A DNA stretch of 20,877 nucleotides from a virus: IMG/VR virus record IMGVR_UViG_3300044643_002837, positions 1 to 20,877 of that record; one strand, 5' to 3'. Made by a program: the position numbers and the translations under genes. Positions 1-6,924 of the stretch are shown here, in pieces. Within the stretch, counting starts at the first letter, position 1. Each line of letters opens with the position of its first letter. The notes below the pieces were generated by a model. The model saw nothing but the letters and a program-made list of their open reading frames with translations, was not told where the DNA came from and did no database searches.

Positions 1-193
1 TGCGTAAACTGGTTGTTACAGCGTCTATATCATATAGCGCTTGAACATCATTTAGAGTTGATTTTTTATTAATGGATCGATCATACCATACACTCTTTTT
101 TATATCTAAGGATAAGTCTTTATATAAGTAGTTTCTTTCAAGACTATCTATAGTGTTGATCGGCTGTTTGATGGAATCTAATGTTATGTTCAT
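1..193 (-). CDS. gp25-like baseplate wedge protein (partial, C-terminus beyond left edge)
   Basis: The reverse strand opens with ATG at 193 and stays open for 64 codons to the window edge. The visible N-terminal part contains YKDLSLDI, then a basic stretch, then NDVQALYDIDAVTTSLR. This is the layout of gp25-type baseplate wedge proteins of T4-like marine phages: a 'Y.DLDLD' opening, then an 'IDAVK.SLRN' helix ahead of the lysozyme-like core. In the family, gp25 helps build the wedge that surrounds the hub. The ATG overlaps the TGA of the upstream 63-residue gene (ATGA), which suggests translational coupling; there is no promoter or SD of its own. The family call rests on remembered pattern over a short N-terminus, so it is moderate. 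That it is a real gene is more certain, given the overlap and same-strand continuity. Confidence 0.55.
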   Translation of the reverse strand, partial: MNITLDSIKQPINTIDSLERNYLYKDLSLDIKKSVWYDRSINKKSTLNDVQALYDIDAVTTSLR

Positions 194-381
194 TTATCTG
201 CGACTTGTTTAATGATATTGTTATAAAATTTAGTAAAATTATCGGATAATTGCTCTTCATCTTCTACATTTGCATGAAGTGCCTTAATATACCTTTTAGC
301 CTTATCTACACTTTTAGAGCAGCCTACCTTTTTATCAGTATCTTTTTTATATACACATTTACCTTTTCTTATATAGGGCAT
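190..381 (-). CDS. Small basic protein, 63 aa, unknown function
   Basis: A 63-residue, lysine-rich soluble protein. Its first half (PYIRKGKCVYKKDTDKKVGC followed by SKSVDKAKRYIKALHANVED) resembles short 'YI+KGK.VYKK..G...G.' proteins that recur in marine T4-like phages, none with a role known to me. Two cysteines (residues 9 and 21) flank the first basic segment; the C-terminal half is predicted helical. It starts four bases after the stop of the 89-residue gene and its TGA overlaps the ATG of the gp25-like gene, so it is the middle gene of a three-gene transcript that probably starts at the late promoter at 660-667. No SD is visible. Function should not be inferred beyond likely co-expression with a baseplate gene. 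Confidence 0.6.
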   Translation of the reverse strand: MPYIRKGKCVYKKDTDKKVGCSKSVDKAKRYIKALHANVEDEEQLSDNFTKFYNNIIKQVADK

Positions 382-384
382 AAT

Positions 385-654
385 TTACCAATTTTTACAT
401 GAGAAATAACGAGCTGTACCTGGCTTTGCTGTAGAGCACTTATGTCTAGCTCTAAATGACTTACGACGCTTAGGGTTAGATTTTTTTATACGTAGGTTAG
501 AATCTCCATAGTGTACTCTCTTATACCCGGTTTTTGTCTTAACACAACGCATGTATTTTTTTCCCTTTCTAGTAGAAGACTGCTGCTTTGTAGTCTTTGT
601 ACATCTAGCAGATTTTTCTAGAAGAATTTCTTCGACTAATAGGTCAAATTCCAT
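385..654 (-). CDS. Small basic four-cysteine protein, 89 aa, unknown function
   Basis: An 89-residue, very basic protein. After an acidic, hydrophobic N-terminal segment (EFDLLVEEILLEKSARC) come four cysteines at residues 18, 37, 73 and 86, with His71 close to the third, so a small zinc-binding fold is possible but unproven. The segment RVHYGDSNLRIKKSNPKRRK followed by SFRARHKC looks like a conserved core that I recognise from T4-like cyanophage and pelagiphage proteins of unknown function. The start is supported by the late promoter CATAAATA exactly five bases upstream of the ATG. It leads a tight three-gene transcript towards the left edge. Nucleic-acid binding would be a natural guess from charge, but nothing in the sequence demonstrates it. 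Confidence 0.65.
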   Translation of the reverse strand: MEFDLLVEEILLEKSARCTKTTKQQSSTRKGKKYMRCVKTKTGYKRVHYGDSNLRIKKSNPKRRKSFRARHKCSTAKPGTARYFSCKNW

Positions 655-659
655 ATAAT

Positions 660-667
660 TATTTATG
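660..667 (-). promoter_or_regulatory. T4-type late promoter, CATAAATA
   Basis: CATAAATA on the reverse strand, followed by ATTAT and then the ATG of the 89-residue gene. It matches the T4 late -10 octamer TATAAATA at 7 of 8 positions and sits at the standard five-base distance seen throughout this window. It lies back-to-back with the plus-strand promoter at 673-680. Confidence 0.75.
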
Positions 668-672
668 TTAGG

Positions 673-680
673 TATAAATA
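673..680 (+). promoter_or_regulatory. T4-type late promoter, TATAAATA
   Basis: Exact TATAAATA followed by ATAGT and ATG at 686. It decides the start of the downstream gene: an in-frame ATG at 665 would place this promoter inside the coding region, so 686 is preferred. Confidence 0.85.
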
Positions 681-685
681 ATAGT

Positions 686-1267
686 ATGGCTAAAAAATAT
701 CTAACACTGGTAGAAGCGTACCTTAGTAGATTTCAACGTGGTGGGTTTCTCGTTGGTGATGTGTTTAAATTTAACGATAACTTTAAAACTCTCGATTGTT
801 ATAAGAATCTAGGTGATAACGTCAAGGATATGATCGATCAAATGATCGAAACAGGATTACACGTTAGAGTAGTAGGTATTAGAGATAAAGGCTCACCTAG
901 ATACCCAGGTAACCCACAAACATCTTCAAATGATGTAGAGCTTTCCTTAGCTTTAGATAATGGCGGTGGTAGATATACTCACTATATCAATCTTTCACCT
1001 GAAATGGGTCAGCCGGATATAAATTATCCTAACTTACCTCCTATTCCTGATGCTGCAATACGTAAGTCTAAAGTCAATATTAAGCCTGAGGAGTTAGAAG
1101 AGATACAAAACACTGCAAATAAGACTGATAGAGGTACAGGCGCCTATATGGATACAGAGAGATCACTTGCTAAAGACAATACCACGCTTCCTTCTGTACA
1201 GGCTACACCTTCACCAGCTGTTGCATCATACACCTACGAATATCTCAAAGACTTAGCAAAAGCTTAA
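686..1267 (+). CDS. Conserved phage protein of unknown function, 193 aa
   Basis: A 193-residue soluble protein starting MAKKYLTLVEAYLSRFQRGG. Its core has the pattern FLVGDVFKFNDNF, then VKDMIDQMIETGLHVRVVGI, then LALDNGGGRYTHYINLSPEMGQP and YPNLPPIPDA. The pattern feels like a protein conserved among marine T4-like phages, but I cannot attach a function. The C-terminal third is polar and probably less ordered. The start at 686 is chosen over an in-frame ATG at 665 because an exact late promoter lies at 673-680, five bases before 686. It is transcribed convergently with the clamp loader gene; their stop codons interlock in the four bases TTAA. Late expression suggests a virion or morphogenesis role; this is inference from the promoter only. 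Confidence 0.7.
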   Translation: MAKKYLTLVEAYLSRFQRGGFLVGDVFKFNDNFKTLDCYKNLGDNVKDMIDQMIETGLHVRVVGIRDKGSPRYPGNPQTSSNDVELSLALDNGGGRYTHYINLSPEMGQPDINYPNLPPIPDAAIRKSKVNIKPEELEEIQNTANKTDRGTGAYMDTERSLAKDNTTLPSVQATPSPAVASYTYEYLKDLAKA

Positions 1268-2187
1268 GACACTCTTTCGAGATTAATCCAACAAGCAAAG
1301 CAGTTAATTTCTTTATCTAGAACAAACGCGCTTTTATAGAGATGATCAGCAATTACTGCGATCATCTCTTTCTTTTTAAGATCTTGAACAGGTTGATTAT
1401 ATAGGTAGTTGAGATAATCACGCATAAGTGTATCGTAATCACCATAGAACGAATTTTCATTCTCGATGAGATGCTTTCTCAATGCAATGACATCCTTTTG
1501 CTCAATGGCAGTATAAATTGCTTTAAGCAGTGCATTATCTACGTTGATTGAGGTAATAGCAAGTGAACCGTTAATGCAGTTCTTTTGAATCTCGTTAATA
1601 GCTTTGCGAAGATCAGGGAAGTTAGCTTTTACGAGCTCTACAAACTTCTTCTTCTGTGCATCATCTATTTCAATACCTTCTTGTTTAAGGATACTGTAAA
1701 TTCTCTTTACCCCGTCTTCTAGTGTGGGCTTGATATCAAGAAACTGACATCTCGACTGTAGTGCGGGAATGATCTTATGCTTATAATTAGCTGTAAGAAT
1801 GAATCGTGTGTACTTAGCAAACGACTCCATCGTATTACGAAGAGCTGCTTGTGCTTGACTCGTAAGACCATCGCACTCATCGAGAATAACTACCTTAACT
1901 TTACCATCAAAAGACTTAGTCTGTGAGAAGTTAGTTACTTTATGCCTGATAGTATCAATACCTGACTCATCAGATGCATTAATGTACAGGAAGTTACACT
2001 TGAGAATGTCATTTACAATGATTTTCGCTAGCGTTGTCTTACCAGTACCGGGTGTTCCTACAAAGAGTAAGTTAGGAATCTCCTCTACAAAGCCCTTAAC
2101 AATGTCTTTATTTCTTTCAGATAGGATAATATCGTCGAGAGTTTGTGGGCGATACTTCTCTACCCAGATTGCTTTTAGATCTAACAT
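1264..2187 (-). CDS. gp44: Sliding clamp loader ATPase subunit (gp44/RFC-small type)
   Basis: An AAA+ clamp loader of 307 residues. Visible motifs in order: WVEKYRP near residue 8 (the RFC-box opening), Walker A GTPGTGKT at 44-51, Walker B VVILDECD at about 99-106, sensor 1 LTAN at 131-134, the arginine-finger SRC motif at 145-147 and sensor 2 PDLRKAIN at about 191-198. In T4, gp44 with gp62 loads the gp45 clamp on DNA, which supports both replication and late transcription. The length matches T4 gp44 (about 319 aa). An in-frame upstream ATG at 2244 would add 19 residues lying inside the dUTPase gene; the start at 2187 gives the family-typical N-terminus and lies one base after the dUTPase stop. 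It is co-transcribed with dUTPase. No gp62-like partner is visible in this window. Confidence 0.92.
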   Translation of the reverse strand: MLDLKAIWVEKYRPQTLDDIILSERNKDIVKGFVEEIPNLLFVGTPGTGKTTLAKIIVNDILKCNFLYINASDESGIDTIRHKVTNFSQTKSFDGKVKVVILDECDGLTSQAQAALRNTMESFAKYTRFILTANYKHKIIPALQSRCQFLDIKPTLEDGVKRIYSILKQEGIEIDDAQKKKFVELVKANFPDLRKAINEIQKNCINGSLAITSINVDNALLKAIYTAIEQKDVIALRKHLIENENSFYGDYDTLMRDYLNYLYNQPVQDLKKKEMIAVIADHLYKSAFVLDKEINCFACWINLERVS

Positions 2188-2188
2188 A

Positions 2189-2620
2189 TTATTTACCAGA
2201 TGAACCAAAGCCGCTAGCACCTCTGTCTGATTCGACAGTATCACCTTCTTCTACAGCTACATCATAGTTTTTATATACTACAAACTGCGCGATTCTATCT
2301 CCAGACTTAACTTCGTAGTCAGTATCAGTGTTATTATACAGTTTAATACCTGCATTTCCACGATAACCACTATCAATAATCCCCGGATGTGGTGAAATAC
2401 CGTGCTTGAACCCAAGACCACTACGGCCTTCAACCTTTACCCAGTAACCAGGGGTAATATATGCAAATTCTAGACCAACATCTACAACATCGCTACCTCT
2501 TGCAGGTATAATCTTATCTTCTACACAATAAACATCAAAACCGGTATCAGACTCATTGTTTTTAGTAGGTAACTTAGCATTAGCATTAGTTTTCTTAAAT
2601 TTTAATGTAACTTCACTCAT
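2189..2620 (-). CDS. dut: dUTP diphosphatase (trimeric dUTPase)
   Basis: A 143-residue trimeric-type dUTPase, which converts dUTP to dUMP and diphosphate, keeping uracil out of DNA and feeding dTMP synthesis. All five family motifs are present in order: I around 23-31 (ESDTGFDVY), II RSGLGFKHGI at 66-75, III PGIIDSGYRG from 79 with the catalytic Asp at 83, IV GDRIAQ at 107-112 and V RGASGFGSSG at 133-142. The glycine-rich C-terminal arm that closes over the active site is intact, so the enzyme should be active. It is the first gene of a two-gene unit with the clamp loader. No T4-type late octamer sits in front; a sigma70-like -35/-10 pair does, as expected for an early gene. Confidence 0.95.
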   Translation of the reverse strand: MSEVTLKFKKTNANAKLPTKNNESDTGFDVYCVEDKIIPARGSDVVDVGLEFAYITPGYWVKVEGRSGLGFKHGISPHPGIIDSGYRGNAGIKLYNNTDTDYEVKSGDRIAQFVVYKNYDVAVEEGDTVESDRGASGFGSSGK

Positions 2621-2626
2621 AAAAAT

Positions 2627-2654
2627 ATTATATTATTTGATATATAGAAATCAA
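2627..2654 (-). promoter_or_regulatory. Candidate sigma70-like early promoter for dUTPase/clamp loader
   Basis: On the reverse strand TTGATT (2654-2649) and TATAAT (2632-2627) are separated by 16 bases. The -10 hexamer matches the consensus fully, the -35 at four of six. Six bases separate the -10 box from the ATG at 2620, so any leader would be very short. In AT-rich DNA such matches arise by chance, hence modest confidence. Confidence 0.4.
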
Positions 2655-2655
2655 G

Positions 2656-2663
2656 ACTAAATA
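2656..2663 (+). promoter_or_regulatory. Degenerate late-promoter-like octamer, ACTAAATA
   Basis: ACTAAATA followed by six bases (TAGCGT) and the ATG at 2670. It matches TATAAATA at six of eight positions and is one base further from the start than the strong sites, but keeps T before the ATG. It may be a weak late promoter for the small terminase. Confidence 0.35.
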
Positions 2664-2669
2664 TAGCGT

Positions 2670-3116
2670 ATGGAGGAAGATTTAGATGTCGTTGTAAATG
2701 ACATTATTACACAGCTTAAAGGTACTACAGCTCTTACAAAAAAAGAGCCTGCAGAGGAGCTAGATAAAGAAAAGCTTGAAGAGTTTATTATTAAAAACTC
2801 AGGAAAGCTTATTGTTAAAACTCTAGATATTGTAGATGATGTTCAGGCGTATATATCTTCAGCTCCAGAAGCGAAAGATGTAACTGCATTAGCAGAATTG
2901 TTAAAAGCTGCGTCTTCATCTATTGAGGCTCTTAACAAAGTTTATACCTCTATTGAAAAGAACAAAACTGTTAAAGAGGTTAAGCAGATGGATATTGATT
3001 CACGTGAAAAGATTAACGTTCAGGATAACGCTACCTTTCTGCTATCACGTAAGGAGATAATGCAAGAACTTATCGGTAAATCTAAACAAGAAGAAATTAA
3101 TGTCGTTGATGTTTAG
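2670..3116 (+). CDS. gp16: Terminase small subunit candidate (gp16-like)
   Basis: A 148-residue acidic, mainly helical protein. The segment VTALAELLKAASSSIEALNK (about residues 71-90) followed by VYTSIEK is the two-helix pattern of T4-type gp16, and the C-terminal NATFLLSRKEIMQELIGK matches the conserved end of gp16, where T4 has an 'NATVF.GSP.ELMDE.G' stretch. The length is close to T4 gp16 (164 aa). In the family, gp16 forms rings that recognise concatemeric phage DNA and regulate the gp17 motor. T4 has 16 and 17 adjacent and overlapping; here this gene is on the opposite strand and about 12 kb from the large subunit. It faces the 437-residue gene with a five-base gap and no clear terminator. 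The assignment is from remembered motif pattern only. Confidence 0.7.
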   Translation: MEEDLDVVVNDIITQLKGTTALTKKEPAEELDKEKLEEFIIKNSGKLIVKTLDIVDDVQAYISSAPEAKDVTALAELLKAASSSIEALNKVYTSIEKNKTVKEVKQMDIDSREKINVQDNATFLLSRKEIMQELIGKSKQEEINVVDV

Positions 3117-3121
3117 TAGTG

Positions 3122-4435
3122 TTAAGCTATATTCCCGTTAGTAGTATTCACATCGCCTTGATACGCATCTTCTTTTTTATGGCCTAGTTGACCATCTACC
3201 GTATATAGCTTAAATGTTGAGCTTTCGATCTCATTACTATCCAATGATTTATAATTGACTGATATAGCAGCTGCTTTTTGAGTGTCGCCATCATACACCC
3301 TACCTAAAAGATCTGTAATTATATCAACACTCTTATCTGTTATAATTTCTTTACCCGTCTCATCGTAAGATACAGTTTGAAATTCGTGTTTTTTCTTAAC
3401 TTTAGATCTCCATGAATATCCAAGATTTTGGAGTGCATTAAATGGATTGTAAAATTTCAAAAATCTATATACCTCCCAGTCATTCGTTGCAATCTTAACG
3501 TCGCTATCACCATTCACTGACTCATCGTCATCACTATTAAGATATTTACGCAAGTTACCACCACCAGATGCTGCTTTCGCTGAACTACCGCTTACCGCTG
3601 AACCAGTAAAGCTATCTGCATCTTCAATTGAGGTTTGTTGATTTGAATAATTGGGTGGTGTACCTACTTTAACCTCTGTATCTTTATCTCCTGTATTATA
3701 CTCTCGCTCGTCGTAAGGTTCTTCGTTATCACTACCGAGAATATACTCCTCAAGCGATCTTGTAACAGCATATCTAGGTGAATCGCAAACCATTCGATGG
3801 CCATGCGCTGTACCTTGCAGACCACCGTTCGCTTCTGTGTTATATCTGTTGATTGGCGATTTATCAATTAAAGGTAATGTATTATCAATAAAAATTGATC
3901 CAAATACTCCTTGGGTTACCAATCCAGTTGCTGTAGTTTGAAGTATATTAATATTAGCCTGCATAAAGCCAGGCATCTTTGTTCGGGTTACAGAACTTAC
4001 ATCACTTCTACCTGTCCAGTAATCATATATAGGCGTTTCAGACGAAGCTCTATTATTAATATCGCCTGTTATACCCATTATATCTGTTTTATTGCGCCAG
4101 TATCTCTCTTTGTTTATAACCTTTGCAATAACCTTACCTCTAAACGGACTATTGAGCAACTGCGTCTTGTAATATAATTGATCATATGGTGATATAGCGC
4201 TACCGTATTTTAATTTGCCGCTAAAATCCTCAAAAAAGCGAGAAAGCTGCTTACTACCTAAATGAAAAATCTTCTTAAATGACTCCATTAAAAGTTTATC
4301 AACACTACTAAAAGCACCGAATGAGTTATTAGCTTTAATTAGCTTATTCATACCATGCGCAGTATGTTGTAACGCGCGTAATCTTTCTATACTCGTACCC
4401 ATTCTTGGGCTCGTGTTTTTATCACCTCCTTTCAT
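3122..4435 (-). CDS. Putative baseplate/hub-associated protein of unknown function, 437 aa
   Basis: I do not recognise this 437-residue protein securely. The N-terminal 220 residues look folded, with a helical, lysine-rich beginning (MNKLIKANNSF), then aromatic segments such as KERYWRNK and YDYWTGR. About residues 225-310 form a low-complexity acidic and Ser/Gly-rich linker (EEPYDERE; SGSSAKAASGGG; SDDDESVNGDSD). A second folded C-terminal region begins at DWEVYRFLKFYNPFNALQNL and ends with beta-rich sequence. It is the last gene of the minus-strand tail operon, directly after the gp27-like hub gene, where T4-like phages often place hub or spike genes; a divergent gp5-like spike or hub protein is possible but unproven. 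There is no family-typical lysozyme or VgrG repeat. The start region contains an extraordinary anti-SD complement (see the separate site). Confidence 0.6.
   Translation of the reverse strand: MKGGDKNTSPRMGTSIERLRALQHTAHGMNKLIKANNSFGAFSSVDKLLMESFKKIFHLGSKQLSRFFEDFSGKLKYGSAISPYDQLYYKTQLLNSPFRGKVIAKVINKERYWRNKTDIMGITGDINNRASSETPIYDYWTGRSDVSSVTRTKMPGFMQANINILQTTATGLVTQGVFGSIFIDNTLPLIDKSPINRYNTEANGGLQGTAHGHRMVCDSPRYAVTRSLEEYILGSDNEEPYDEREYNTGDKDTEVKVGTPPNYSNQQTSIEDADSFTGSAVSGSSAKAASGGGNLRKYLNSDDDESVNGDSDVKIATNDWEVYRFLKFYNPFNALQNLGYSWRSKVKKKHEFQTVSYDETGKEIITDKSVDIITDLLGRVYDGDTQKAAAISVNYKSLDSNEIESSTFKLYTVDGQLGHKKEDAYQGDVNTTNGNIA
4421..4433 (-). promoter_or_regulatory. 13-base complement of the 16S rRNA 3' end inside a start region
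   Basis: On the reverse strand the ATG of the 437-residue gene runs directly into GAAAGGAGGTGAT, which would pair fully with the usual bacterial 16S tail ATCACCTCCTTTC. It begins at the G of the start codon, so it is too late to serve that ATG, and the next in-frame ATG (codon 12) is about 22 bases past GGAGG, too far for normal spacing. It may be a standby or pausing site, or chance. Confidence 0.45.
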
Positions 4436-4440
4436 ATTTA

Positions 4441-5778
4441 TTATTCGGTTCTCTTTGATTCTACAACTTTAAAATCAGGCCCTGCATATGGTTTTGAGCA
4501 AAATATTTCATTTCTATATGTATTTAATAGCTTCATATGCCTTACAATAGTTATATACCACCTGCCAAGAAGTATTTGATCACCTTTTGAAGAATCATCT
4601 TTTGCTTTAACTATATCTGTAAATACTCCAGACGATCTTCCTGTATCACCTATAACGTTAAAATTTAATTGCTGATTAAACAGGGTGAGATTAGTAATTG
4701 TATCAGCAGTAGCGATATTTACACTATCTCTATATGAAAACGGAAGCCTATATAGTTTAAACTCACTCGCAACTTTAATATCTGTTAAGTTAGCGTATGG
4801 TTTTGGAGTGCCGCCGACAAGCTTAAACACACTAATGAACTTTTCCGTCCATTTTTCACGTAACGCTTTTATTTGAACCTTAGCAGTGTTAAACGATCCT
4901 AGGATATGATCATATGACGTAATGAGACTGTTCATAAAATAAGCATTTGTGACAGATGTACCAGGTACAGTAGCATTAATACTTACAATATTATTAATAT
5001 ATGTTTTAAATTCTCCTCCTGCAGTTGGATTGTTTGGATTTGATTTTTGATCTGTAACTAATTCGCCAGAATGAAACGTTTCGTATACATTTTTATCATT
5101 ACTTGCAAATGTGCGACTAAGAGGTGTTAAGCTATACTTTTTTGTAGAGGGTGACCATCTTAAAAACGCTTTAACAGGTAGACCGTCATCAAGATAGTAA
5201 TAATGATGTAAAAGATAATATATTATATCTAAGTAACGATACGACATTGATGGTATTATATGCGTTGGTAAAGAATCTATAATAAAGTCACCAGATTCCC
5301 AATTACCTGTGTCAATATCAAACTTAAATTCATCTTGTAAAATAGTTTTAATGATATCACCTACTTTACCGCGATATCTACGACCATACGGAAATACCTC
5401 TCGTAGCAATACTTCGTCTTGATGCTCAAAAAAGTATGTTTTGCGATTTTTAGCTTGTGTGGAATCGTCAATAAGATTCTCCTCTCTGACTATTGTAAAG
5501 GTAAACTCAAGCTTTTTACCTTCATCGGCTTCTGGTTGAAGCATAATTTCAATTTTATCTGTACCATCACCTCGTAAGATAAATTTACCCTCGATGCCAT
5601 TATACGGGTTGGTCAAAGTTATATAACCGTTAGCAAACGGTGAAAATATATTATCATTAATTAAAAGACTTAAGACAGCCGAGTCGTTAAACTCAAACTC
5701 ACCAATTTCGTTAGATACCTTATATTTATATTTAAATCTAACTCCATTTAATAATGTAGTATTAGAAGTGTCTGCCAT
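4441..5778 (-). CDS. Baseplate hub protein (gp27-like), 445 aa
   Basis: A 445-residue protein with the layout of gp27-type hub proteins, which form the trimeric ring joining the tail tube to the central spike. The first 130 residues are beta-rich with a 'LLINDNIFSPFANGYITLTNPYNG' style strand series broken here as LLINDNIFSPFANG and YITLTNPYNG, followed by FILRGDGTDKIEIMLQP, matching the tube-like barrel of these proteins. Next comes a helical KVGDIIKTILQDEF, then YRYLDIIYYLLHHYYYLDDG and a LRWSPSTKKYSLTPLSR stretch typical of the second barrel. T4 gp27 is 391 aa. The start overlaps the end of the gp53-like gene by 17 bases in another frame, so the two are translationally linked. No SD or promoter of its own. 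Fold-level resemblance and gene order carry the call. Confidence 0.55.
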   Translation of the reverse strand: MADTSNTTLLNGVRFKYKYKVSNEIGEFEFNDSAVLSLLINDNIFSPFANGYITLTNPYNGIEGKFILRGDGTDKIEIMLQPEADEGKKLEFTFTIVREENLIDDSTQAKNRKTYFFEHQDEVLLREVFPYGRRYRGKVGDIIKTILQDEFKFDIDTGNWESGDFIIDSLPTHIIPSMSYRYLDIIYYLLHHYYYLDDGLPVKAFLRWSPSTKKYSLTPLSRTFASNDKNVYETFHSGELVTDQKSNPNNPTAGGEFKTYINNIVSINATVPGTSVTNAYFMNSLITSYDHILGSFNTAKVQIKALREKWTEKFISVFKLVGGTPKPYANLTDIKVASEFKLYRLPFSYRDSVNIATADTITNLTLFNQQLNFNVIGDTGRSSGVFTDIVKAKDDSSKGDQILLGRWYITIVRHMKLLNTYRNEIFCSKPYAGPDFKVVESKRTE

Positions 5779-6163
5779 TATAGATAGTATTTTTGGTTAT
5801 TTCAGTAAATATCGTTTCAAGAAAAGCTGGTTTAATGTATTTTAACTCTGTATTGCCTGGTACTGTAAATATATTTGTACCAATTACACTTTTGTTAATT
5901 AAATAAATTAACCACCAGAGAGATATATCTGTATATATATTATATGATACTATCGTAAGTGGTAGGCTTGAAGCAGTAGTATAAGTATCAAGGAACTGCG
6001 AATCTATATTAGTCGGGAACGCAACTTTTCGTAATATGTTATATAAGTAGAATGTTTTATTATCTACATCAACATCAAAAACCTTAAAGATGCGCTCGTA
6101 CCTCCCAAGCCCAAGGTGTTCGAGATCACCTATATTATTTTGATATTCACCGAGCGTTTTCAT
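5762..6163 (-). CDS. gp53: Baseplate wedge protein (gp53-like), 133 aa
   Basis: A 133-residue protein resembling T4 gp53, which joins the wedges at the inner baseplate. The N-terminal half carries YERIFKVFDVDVDNKTFYLY and NILRKVAFP. The C-terminal half, PLTIVSYNIYTDISLWWLIY and then IFTVPGNTELKYIKP, has the LysM-like 'YTIV.Y..Y.....WW.I...N....P..G..L.I' shape characteristic of the family. It is shorter than T4 gp53 (196 aa), lacking an extended middle section. Its ATG overlaps the TGA of the gp48/54-like gene (ATGA) and its stop lies inside the hub gene, so three baseplate genes overlap in a row and are probably translated in a coupled way. Confidence 0.7.
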   Translation of the reverse strand: MKTLGEYQNNIGDLEHLGLGRYERIFKVFDVDVDNKTFYLYNILRKVAFPTNIDSQFLDTYTTASSLPLTIVSYNIYTDISLWWLIYLINKSVIGTNIFTVPGNTELKYIKPAFLETIFTEITKNTIYNGRHF

Positions 6164-6918
6164 TGACTTGATATATATTTACTTGCAAAATTGTTTGGCT
6201 CGGTGTAGAGTGAAGTAAAAGTAAGACCTACACGATACCCCTCTGGTATAACTTTACCCTTTCTATACTCTCTACGACCAATTAAATTAATATTTACCGC
6301 TGCCGTAGCCCATTTTATGAATCTATAACCTGGAACGGTAACTTCCCATAAAACCGGCGGTGTACTGGTAAGATTACTACCTCTTTCGAATCTATTCTCT
6401 GTTATTAGTTTCTTCACCAAGCTATAGTTTTTTTCTATATCTCCCTCATTAATGGTATTAATTAACGTAAATTCTATACCTACCGCTCCTTCATCGACAT
6501 TATATTGATAGTATTTTGGCGGTTCAAAAAGTGCACCTGGCTTACCTGCAAAAGCACCTGCTGCTTGCCCAAAAGTAGTTAACCCTGTTTCAATAAGTTG
6601 TTTACCTGTACCAATATAGGATTCACCAGCGATCTGTGATCCGTTGGTTGATCCTACATATGTATCGCCCCAGCTATTACTAAAACTACGCACCTCATCT
6701 GTAAAAAACGGGAATACCCACTCATCTGCTAGTTCACCATCATGTAATTTATCATAATACTCATTGCCTGAGGAGCCCCCAACAGCAATATAAGCTTGAC
6801 CTGCTTCAAATATTCTGTTTTGAGTATTTTTAAATGTACTTGCGTATATACGAGGAGCATCAACTCGACCCTGTTTACCAATGGTCGTCCATGTATAATC
6901 GCTGACTATATCTTCCAT
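6160..6918 (-). CDS. Baseplate tail-tube initiator (gp48/gp54-like), 252 aa
   Basis: A 252-residue protein. After a variable N-terminal half with DEWVFPFFTDEVRSFSNSWG (about residues 64-83), a conserved-looking C-terminal half contains YYQYNVDEGAVGIEFTLINT, then NYSLVKKLITENR, PPVLWEVTVPGYRFIKWA and NINLIGRREYRKGK, ending in GYRVGLTFTSLYTEPNN. The order 'text-book' for gp48-type proteins is a beta strand set, a helix of about twelve residues, then '.Y.V.IPG.R...WA', and that is what is seen. In T4, gp48 and gp54 cap the hub and start tube polymerisation. The neighbours (tape-measure candidate before, gp53-like after) agree. Which of 48 or 54 it represents cannot be decided. A degenerate late octamer lies in front. 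Confidence 0.5.
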   Translation of the reverse strand: MEDIVSDYTWTTIGKQGRVDAPRIYASTFKNTQNRIFEAGQAYIAVGGSSGNEYYDKLHDGELADEWVFPFFTDEVRSFSNSWGDTYVGSTNGSQIAGESYIGTGKQLIETGLTTFGQAAGAFAGKPGALFEPPKYYQYNVDEGAVGIEFTLINTINEGDIEKNYSLVKKLITENRFERGSNLTSTPPVLWEVTVPGYRFIKWATAAVNINLIGRREYRKGKVIPEGYRVGLTFTSLYTEPNNFASKYISSQ

Positions 6919-6924
6919 AATATA

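Noticed and set aside
665-685. In-frame upstream ATG extending the 193-residue plus-strand gene by seven codons
   Set aside because: The extension contains the exact late octamer TATAAATA; starting at 686 restores the five-base rule and a usual N-terminus (MAKKYL).
2188-2244. N-terminal extension of the clamp loader to an ATG at 2244
   Set aside because: It would lie inside the dUTPase gene in another frame, and the family-typical N-terminus (WVEKYRP close to the start) is obtained from 2187.
4421-4433. Fragment of a 16S rRNA gene, because the plus strand reads ATCACCTCCTTTC
   Set aside because: Only the 13 bases match; the flanks are coding sequence of the 437-residue gene with no further rRNA similarity.
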